Source: Paracoccaceae bacterium
Lineage (GTDB): Bacteria; Pseudomonadota; Alphaproteobacteria; Rhodobacterales; Rhodobacteraceae
Assembly: GCA_007692585.1 (NCBI GenBank)
Contig: REBU01000055.1
Coordinates: 1-37,405 of the forward strand
Direction of reading: 5' to 3'
DNA: 37,405 nucleotides
Position numbers and translations under genes: made by a program. Position 1 is the stretch's first letter; the number at the start of each line of letters is the position of its first letter. Positions 33,044 to 37,405 of this stretch are shown piece after piece. Under the pieces are notes generated by a model. That model was given only the letters and a program-made list of their open reading frames with translations, was not told where the DNA came from and ran no database searches.

Positions 33044-34564
33044 TCATAATCCGGTCAGCATGCTGGGGTCGAACATCGGAAAGCTGACCCCCAGCGCCCA
33101 AGCCAGCACCAGCCCCAGCCCCATTCCGCCCGCCGCAGGCAGGCCTGTGCGACGGCCTACCCAGCCTGACATCGTGCCAAAGAGCAGAAAGAACAGCACG
33201 ATCACAGGCAGGATGATCAGCAGAAAGAACAGCGCCTCGAAATTCAGCGCGACGGCCAGCCCGAGCGAAGCGAGAAAGGCCGTGCGCACCAAAATCACGC
33301 GCCCAAACCCGGCGCGGCCGCCTTGGGTCAGGATGCCATCGGCCAAAAGGAAAGGCACAGCGCCGAGTGTCAGCGCCGCGATCACACTGACGCGCCCGCC
33401 ATGGGGGTAGAATGAGGCCACATAACGGTCGAGCACGCCGCCCAGCACAAGGATGCCAAAGCTTGCCACGGCCAGCGCTATGCCAACGCTGCGCATGGGA
33501 AATTGTCCACGCAACTGACCCCAGCGCGCAAGAAGCGCAAGCGTGATCGCACCGTAAAGGCCCAGATGCAGCGCCAGATAATCGGCGACCAGCACGGGCA
33601 GCAACCGGATGTCAAATGGGGCAAGGATCAGCGGGGTTGCGAGAGCCGGGACAAGAGCAACAACGAAAAACCGGCGGCGGTCGAGGGCCGGGGGCAGGGC
33701 CGAGCGATAAGCCGGGGGATATGCTGGCAGCATGCGGGCCAGTGGCCAGCCAAGCGCCACCGTCGACAGCAAAAGCAGCATGATCCAGCCGCCGCGCCAC
33801 GGGATCGGTGCGGCGCTTTCGCGCCCGAAGCTTGCATCGAGCCAGTCGCGCGCGGCTTCCAGCGCGGTCAGCGAATAAAGCACACTGACATGCTCGACGC
33901 CAGGTGCGATCACGGCGCGCCGCGCGCTTCCTTCGGCGGGATCGCCGAGGATCTGGCCGGGCTGCGCATTCGGATCGGTAAGTTGCGCGGCCTTGAGCGC
34001 TTCTTCGGTCAGCCGGCCCTCCCAAGCGCCCGCGATGACCAGCAGGTTGCGCGGATCGGTGGCGCTCACCGCCTCGCTGAACATCGAAATGGCGACGACC
34101 GCATCCGTGGGCGGGTCTTCGAGCGCCTGACGCACGACGATATCGGAGGCCATGGAATGGCCAAGATAGGCCAGCCGCCCATCGGCGCGCGGATGGGCGA
34201 GGGCTGCCGTCGCGACGCGGCCTGCTTCATTCATCAAGAGCCGGGTCGTGCCCTCGATTGTGCTCACATCGCCCGACATGGGACGTGGATTGCGGCCATG
34301 GCCTTCGAAATCGAAACTGGCCACCACATATCCTGCCTGTGCGAGCACGAGAGCGAAGGGTTCCATCAGTTGGCGCGAGCCCGCAAAGCCATGCGCGATG
34401 ACAACGACCGGGGCGGGCCCGCCGCTTTCGCGCAGATAAAGCGTTGCAGGGGTCGTGCCGGTGCCTGCAAGCGGCGTGATCGCGAGCCCCGCGCGTTCAC
34501 TTTCCAACTGCCAGATCGACATGGCCATCAGAAACAGGGCGGAGAGGAGTGTGACGATGCGCAT
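33044..34564 (-). CDS. Alpha/beta hydrolase fused to a polytopic membrane domain
   Basis: 506-aa membrane protein. Residues 1-20 are a signal-anchor helix, about 50-260 an alpha/beta hydrolase domain, and about 270-500 some seven to eight hydrophobic helices. The hydrolase has the oxyanion-type [14 protein letters not shown], the nucleophile Ser137 in LGHSMAS (G-H-S-M-A), and a probable histidine in PGVEHVSVL. The domain would face the periplasm if the anchor is N-in. The substrate is unknown; a lipid or cell-envelope ester is possible from the membrane setting. ATG 34564 was chosen over a frame reaching 34681 because it gives a clean anchor helix. Convergent with the tRNA, divergent from tig. 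Confidence 0.75.
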   Translation of the reverse strand: MRIVTLLSALFLMAMSIWQLESERAGLAITPLAGTGTTPATLYLRESGGPAPVVVIAHGFAGSRQLMEPFALVLAQAGYVVASFDFEGHGRNPRPMSGDVSTIEGTTRLLMNEAGRVATAALAHPRADGRLAYLGHSMASDIVVRQALEDPPTDAVVAISMFSEAVSATDPRNLLVIAGAWEGRLTEEALKAAQLTDPNAQPGQILGDPAEGSARRAVIAPGVEHVSVLYSLTALEAARDWLDASFGRESAAPIPWRGGWIMLLLLSTVALGWPLARMLPAYPPAYRSALPPALDRRRFFVVALVPALATPLILAPFDIRLLPVLVADYLALHLGLYGAITLALLARWGQLRGQFPMRSVGIALAVASFGILVLGGVLDRYVASFYPHGGRVSVIAALTLGAVPFLLADGILTQGGRAGFGRVILVRTAFLASLGLAVALNFEALFFLLIILPVIVLFFLLFGTMSGWVGRRTGLPAAGGMGLGLVLAWALGVSFPMFDPSMLTGL

Positions 34565-34664
34565 GGGGCCTCTGGGTTGGGTCGCGCTTAAGATGGGGGC
34601 GTTTTTGTCCGAGGGAAAGCGCCAAATCATCGCACCGTATACGGGTCTATGCCCAGAATCAGGG

Positions 34665-34728
34665 TTGATCCTGCACGCCACCCACCTTAGGAAGGCGCTG
34701 ATTCATTCAGGCCGCCTTGTGCGGCCTG
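34665..34728 (+). promoter_or_regulatory. tig: Candidate tig promoter and leader hairpin
   Basis: TTGATC (34665-34670), 17-bp spacer and TAGGAA (34688-34693) form a weak sigma70-like pair. CAGGCCGC-CTTGT-GCGGCCTG (34708-34728) is an 8-bp leader hairpin ending 20 bp before the tig ATG. The -10 is poor. Confidence 0.3.
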
Positions 34729-34748
34729 TCACATATGCGAGGATGCTC

Positions 34749-36083
34749 ATGCAAGTCACCGAAACCCTGAACGAGGGCCTGAAGCGCGGCTACACCATTA
34801 CGGTCACAGCCGATGAACTGGCGGCAAAAGTCGACGAAAAACTGGTCGAGGCCCAGCCCGAGATCGAGATGAAGGGGTTTCGCAAGGGCAAGGTGCCCAT
34901 GGCGCTCTTGAAAAAGCAATATGGTCAGCGTTTGATCGGCGAAGCGATGCAGGACGCGGTAGACGGCGCGATGAACAAGCATTTTGAAGACAGCGGCGAT
35001 CGCCCGGCGCTTCAGCCTGACGTCAAGATGACCAATGACGACTGGAAAGAAGGCGATGATGTTGTCGTGTCGCTGAGCTATGAGGCACTGCCGGTCATCG
35101 AGACGCCTGATTTCTCGGGCATCACGCTGGAGAAGCTGGTGGTCAAGGCCGATGACGCGGCCGTTCAGGAAGCGCTCGAGAATCTTGCGAAGAACGCACA
35201 GAACTTTGAGGAAAAAGACGGCGCGGCTGAAGATGGCGATCAGGTCACGATGGGCTTTATCGGCAAGATCGATGGCGAGCCCTTCGATGGTGGCGCAGCG
35301 GATGATTTCCCGCTGGTCCTGGGCTCGGGGCAGTTCATCCCGGGTTTCGAGGAACAGCTTGTCGGCGTGAAGGCCGGTGACGAGAAAGCCGTGACCGTGA
35401 GCTTCCCGGCAGAATACGGCGCCGAGCATCTGGCCGGCAAGGAAGCGGTGTTCGACTGCACGATCAAGGTCGTGAAAGCACCGGGCGAGGCGAAGATCGA
35501 CGATGAGCTGGCCAAGCAATACGGGGTCGAGAGCCTGGAGGCACTGACCAGTCAGATCCGCGAGCGGCTGGAAGCGGAATACGGGCAGGCCTCGCGCGCG
35601 ATCCTGAAGCGCGGGCTGCTGGATGCGCTGGATGCACAGGTCAGCTTCGATCTGCCGCCTTCGCTGGTGGAGGCCGAAAGCAAGCAGATCGCACATCAAC
35701 TCTGGCATGACGCGCAGGAAAATGTCGACCAGAACGACCACAGCCATGGCGAGATCGAGACGACCGAAGACAGCGACAAGCTGGCGGTGCGGCGTGTGAA
35801 GCTGGGTCTGCTGCTGGCCGAGATCGGGCAGAAGGCCGAAGTCACGGTTTCGGATCAGGAAATGACGCAGGCGGTGATCGCGCAGGCGCGTCAGTATCCC
35901 GGCCAGGAACGCGCGTTCTTCGAATTCGTGCAGAAGAATCCGCAGATGCAGCAGCAATTGCGCGCGCCGATTTTCGAGGACAAGGTGGTGGATCACATCA
36001 TCGAACAGGTTGCCGTGACCGAGAAAGAGATCAGCAAGGACGATCTCCAGAAGGCGATCGAGGCGCTGGAAAACGAAGCCTGA
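34749..36083 (+). CDS. tig: Trigger factor, ribosome-associated chaperone
   Basis: 444-aa peptidyl-prolyl isomerase and chaperone that meets nascent chains at the ribosome exit. The N-terminal ribosome-binding domain carries the signature [17 protein letters not shown] (G-F-R-x-G-x-x-P). The FKBP-type domain (about 155-245) reads [22 protein letters not shown] through [19 protein letters not shown], and a helical C-terminal chaperone domain follows. ATG 34749 ([10 protein letters not shown]) has GAGG six bases upstream; ATG 34743 is a near alternative, and the long open frame from 34455 is antisense to the hydrolase gene. Here tig stands alone, without clpP or clpX directly after it. Confidence 0.96.
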   Translation: MQVTETLNEGLKRGYTITVTADELAAKVDEKLVEAQPEIEMKGFRKGKVPMALLKKQYGQRLIGEAMQDAVDGAMNKHFEDSGDRPALQPDVKMTNDDWKEGDDVVVSLSYEALPVIETPDFSGITLEKLVVKADDAAVQEALENLAKNAQNFEEKDGAAEDGDQVTMGFIGKIDGEPFDGGAADDFPLVLGSGQFIPGFEEQLVGVKAGDEKAVTVSFPAEYGAEHLAGKEAVFDCTIKVVKAPGEAKIDDELAKQYGVESLEALTSQIRERLEAEYGQASRAILKRGLLDALDAQVSFDLPPSLVEAESKQIAHQLWHDAQENVDQNDHSHGEIETTEDSDKLAVRRVKLGLLLAEIGQKAEVTVSDQEMTQAVIAQARQYPGQERAFFEFVQKNPQMQQQLRAPIFEDKVVDHIIEQVAVTEKEISKDDLQKAIEALENEA

Positions 36084-36113
36084 TCCCGGATCTCACCGTT
36101 TGACCAAATAGAG

Positions 36114-36148
36114 AAGGGCGGCCCGATGGGCCGCCCTTCGTTCCTTTT
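36114..36148 (+). terminator. Intrinsic terminator of tig (possibly also ilvN)
   Basis: AAGGGCGGCCC-GAT-GGGCCGCCCTT, perfect 11-bp stem, followed by CGTTCCTTTT. It lies 31 bp after the tig stop and 35 bp from the convergent ilvN stop; the minus-strand tail CTCTATTTGG is weaker. Confidence 0.85.
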
Positions 36149-36172
36149 CGAGGCGTTTGGCCCGCGAGGCGC

Positions 36173-36733
36173 TTACGCGCCGCGGGCCAAAGCGGCGACG
36201 CCTGTGCGCGCGACCTCGATCAGCCCCAGAGGGCGCATCAACTCGGCGAAGGCATCGACCTTCTCGGGCGTGCCGGTCATCTCGAAAACGAAGCTCTCCA
36301 AAGTCGAGTCGACGACATTGGCGCGGAAAATCTCGGCCAGACGCAGCGCTTCGATCCGCTGCTCGCCTTTGCCCTTGACCTTGAAAAGCGCGAGTTCGCG
36401 CTGCACTGACGGCCCTTCGACGGTCAGGTCATTGACCGCATGGACGATCACCATGCGCTCCAGCTGCGCCTTGATCTGGGTGATCACCTGCGGCGTACCA
36501 GAGGTGACAATCGTGATGCGCGAACGGTGGCCGAGATGGTCGACCTCGGCCACTGTCAGGCTGTCGATATTGTAGCCGCGCGCCGAAAACAGGCCAATCA
36601 CGCGGGCGAGCACCCCCGCTTCGTTGTCAACTATGACGGCCAGGGTATGGGTTTCGATCACGTCGGCATTCGGGTCGCGCAGGTCATAGGCGGAATGCTT
36701 GGACGAGCCTTGTTTGATTTGAAGGGGGGACAT
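36173..36733 (-). CDS. ilvN: Acetolactate synthase small (regulatory) subunit
   Basis: 186-aa regulatory subunit that gives acetohydroxyacid synthase valine sensitivity and full activity (first step of valine, leucine and isoleucine synthesis). The ACT domain reads HTLAVIVDNEAGVLARVIGLFSARGYNIDSLTVAEVDH, with the second block SRITIVTSGTPQVITQIKAQLERMVIVHAVNDLT. The C-terminal half follows the IlvH pattern (ELALFKVKGKGEQRIEALRLAEIFRANVVD). ATG 36733 shares its A with the TAA stop of the upstream gene (TAATG), so it is coupled to that small protein and lies in the ilvB operon. Some annotations use the symbol ilvH. Confidence 0.94.
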   Translation of the reverse strand: MSPLQIKQGSSKHSAYDLRDPNADVIETHTLAVIVDNEAGVLARVIGLFSARGYNIDSLTVAEVDHLGHRSRITIVTSGTPQVITQIKAQLERMVIVHAVNDLTVEGPSVQRELALFKVKGKGEQRIEALRLAEIFRANVVDSTLESFVFEMTGTPEKVDAFAELMRPLGLIEVARTGVAALARGA

Positions 36734-37197
36734 TATGAGCCTCGTTCAGTGTTTTGTGGTGTCCTGCGCCGCGAGAGATACCAGTCGAGATTGTTCTGCC
36801 ACATCTTGCGGCTCATGGGATCGGTTTCAGTCGCGAGCAGGGCGGAAAAGCGGTCAATCATCATCTGCGCCCGCCCGCCTGCGGCCTGATAGTCGCGCAT
36901 GAGGGCTTCGCGCCGGTTGCGATGATCGGCGGCAAGCTCGCTGCCCCAATGGCAGGGTTTGTCGCGATGGGCCTGCGCCAGATCGGGCAGGATGCGGTCG
37001 TCGTCTTCGGGCTGATCGACAAAGGCGGAGAGTTCGGCGCGGTCCTTGCGGCGCAGCTGCCGATTGGCCATCGCCTTGATCCGCGGCGCGGCTTTGCGCG
37101 CGGATTTGTCAGAGCCGCTATTGGAGATCTTGCGCTGGCGCTTGAGGTCGCGCGCCTTGTCCCGCTCTGGGTCTCGCTGCTCGTCAGGCTCCTTCAT
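36733..37197 (-). CDS. Small charged protein of unknown function inside the ilvB-ilvN operon
   Basis: 154-aa soluble protein that I cannot assign to a named function. Residues 1-55 are strongly charged and basic (KARDLKRQRKISNSG, RKAAPRIKAMANRQLRRKD) and look disordered or nucleic-acid-binding. The rest is helical with a conserved-looking C-terminal stretch MSRKMWQNNLDWYLSRRR. No signal peptide or membrane segment. ATG 37197 is 4 bp after the ilvB stop, and its TAA overlaps the ilvN ATG. A gene at this spot seems to recur in Rhodobacteraceae, but I cannot confirm how widely. It may tune translation or assembly of the two synthase subunits; that is inference. Confidence 0.8.
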   Translation of the reverse strand: MKEPDEQRDPERDKARDLKRQRKISNSGSDKSARKAAPRIKAMANRQLRRKDRAELSAFVDQPEDDDRILPDLAQAHRDKPCHWGSELAADHRNRREALMRDYQAAGGRAQMMIDRFSALLATETDPMSRKMWQNNLDWYLSRRRTPQNTERGS

Positions 37198-37201
37198 ACG
37201 C

Positions 37202-37405
37202 TCACACCAGCACCGCCCCAGACGCCCCGATCACGCCCTGCGTCTCGGCCTCGCCCAGCAGCATCTGGTTATGGGCGTTGCCCGACGGGATCATCGGGAA
37301 GCAGTTCTCGTGCTTTTCCACCAGACAGTCAAAGATCACCGGCCCGTCATAGGCCAGCATCTCGCGGATGGCGTCATCCAGATCGGCCTCGTTGTCGCAA
37401 CGGAT
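37202..37405 (-). CDS. ilvB: Acetolactate synthase large subunit, C-terminal 67 residues (5' part outside window)
   Basis: The window's right edge cuts the gene; only the last 67 codons and the stop are present. The segment LAYDGPVIFDCLVEKHENCFPMIPSGNAHNQML is the typical end of the ThDP-dependent catalytic subunit IlvB/IlvI, where the last helix and the P-M-I-P-S-G stretch cap the active site. The next gene starts 4 bp after the TGA. Together with ilvN it makes the first enzyme of branched-chain amino acid synthesis. Confidence 0.92.
   Translation of the reverse strand: MRCDNEADLDDAIREMLAYDGPVIFDCLVEKHENCFPMIPSGNAHNQMLLGEAETQGVIGASGAVLV

Noticed and set aside
34455-34748. N-terminal extension of trigger factor
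   Set aside because: Antisense to the hydrolase gene start; [10 protein letters not shown] at 34749 is the normal trigger-factor start with a good ribosome site.
34707-35996. 429-codon open frame opposite tig
   Set aside because: Antisense shadow of trigger factor with shadow-like composition and no recognisable domain.

Overview
The window is high-GC DNA from an alphaproteobacterium, most likely a member of the Rhodobacteraceae. The grounds are gene order and protein style: ilvB / small charged protein / ilvN; pmbA-cysQ-(waaA-like)-lpxK; phaZ divergent from phaC-phaP-phaR; glnB-glnA; and a small Hint-domain protein. I see no insertion sequence, prophage, CRISPR array, plasmid function or restriction system. 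It looks like ordinary chromosome with one accessory-style catabolic operon.

Layout. 1-1508: ettA (minus, cut by the window edge). 1668-9832: one tightly packed plus-strand operon, with a polar-amino-acid-type ABC transporter (ATPase, binding protein, two permeases) followed by two glutamine-synthetase-like ligases, a class I glutamine amidotransferase and a DadA/PuuB-like flavoprotein oxidase. Most joints are ATGA, GTGA or TGATG overlaps. This reads as uptake of an amine and its breakdown through gamma-glutamylated intermediates. 9845-14321: polyhydroxyalkanoate (PHA) genes phaR, phaP and phaC (minus) and phaZ (plus), with two 17-bp palindromes positioned as repressor sites on the phaP promoter. 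14614-16835: a secreted tannase/feruloyl-esterase-family protein and a LysE-type exporter (minus). 16998-21556: pmbA/tldE, cysQ, a divergent Kdo-transferase homologue and lpxK (plus). 21651-24769: a succinate-semialdehyde-type aldehyde dehydrogenase (minus) divergent from a PAS-GAF-GGDEF diguanylate cyclase. 24770-25387: a gene-poor stretch ending in the mgtE leader. 25388-28432: mgtE, a hexapeptide acyltransferase and pheS. 28622-30429: glnB-glnA (minus), with intact Tyr51 and Tyr397 modification sites. 30614-32201: NAD(P)HX repair as two overlapping genes, nnrE and nnrD, which are usually one fused gene. 32264-34564: a degenerate Hint-domain protein, tRNA-Leu(UAG) and a membrane-bound alpha/beta hydrolase. 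34749-36083: tig. 36173-37405: ilvN, a small charged protein and the end of ilvB (minus).

How the genes work together. The first operon would import an amine and release carbon and nitrogen. The aldehyde dehydrogenase at 21651-23129 could finish such a pathway but is 12 kb away, and the link is inference. glnA and glnB set nitrogen assimilation. The PHA genes store carbon, with PhaR as the likely sensor that releases phaP when polymer is made.

I did not find a clearly new multi-gene system. The points most worth a second look are the paired palindromes on the phaP promoter, the two-ligase gamma-glutamylation operon with an amino-acid-type transporter, the Kdo-transferase homologue lacking its signature motifs, the split nnr gene, and the unknown protein coupled to ilvN.
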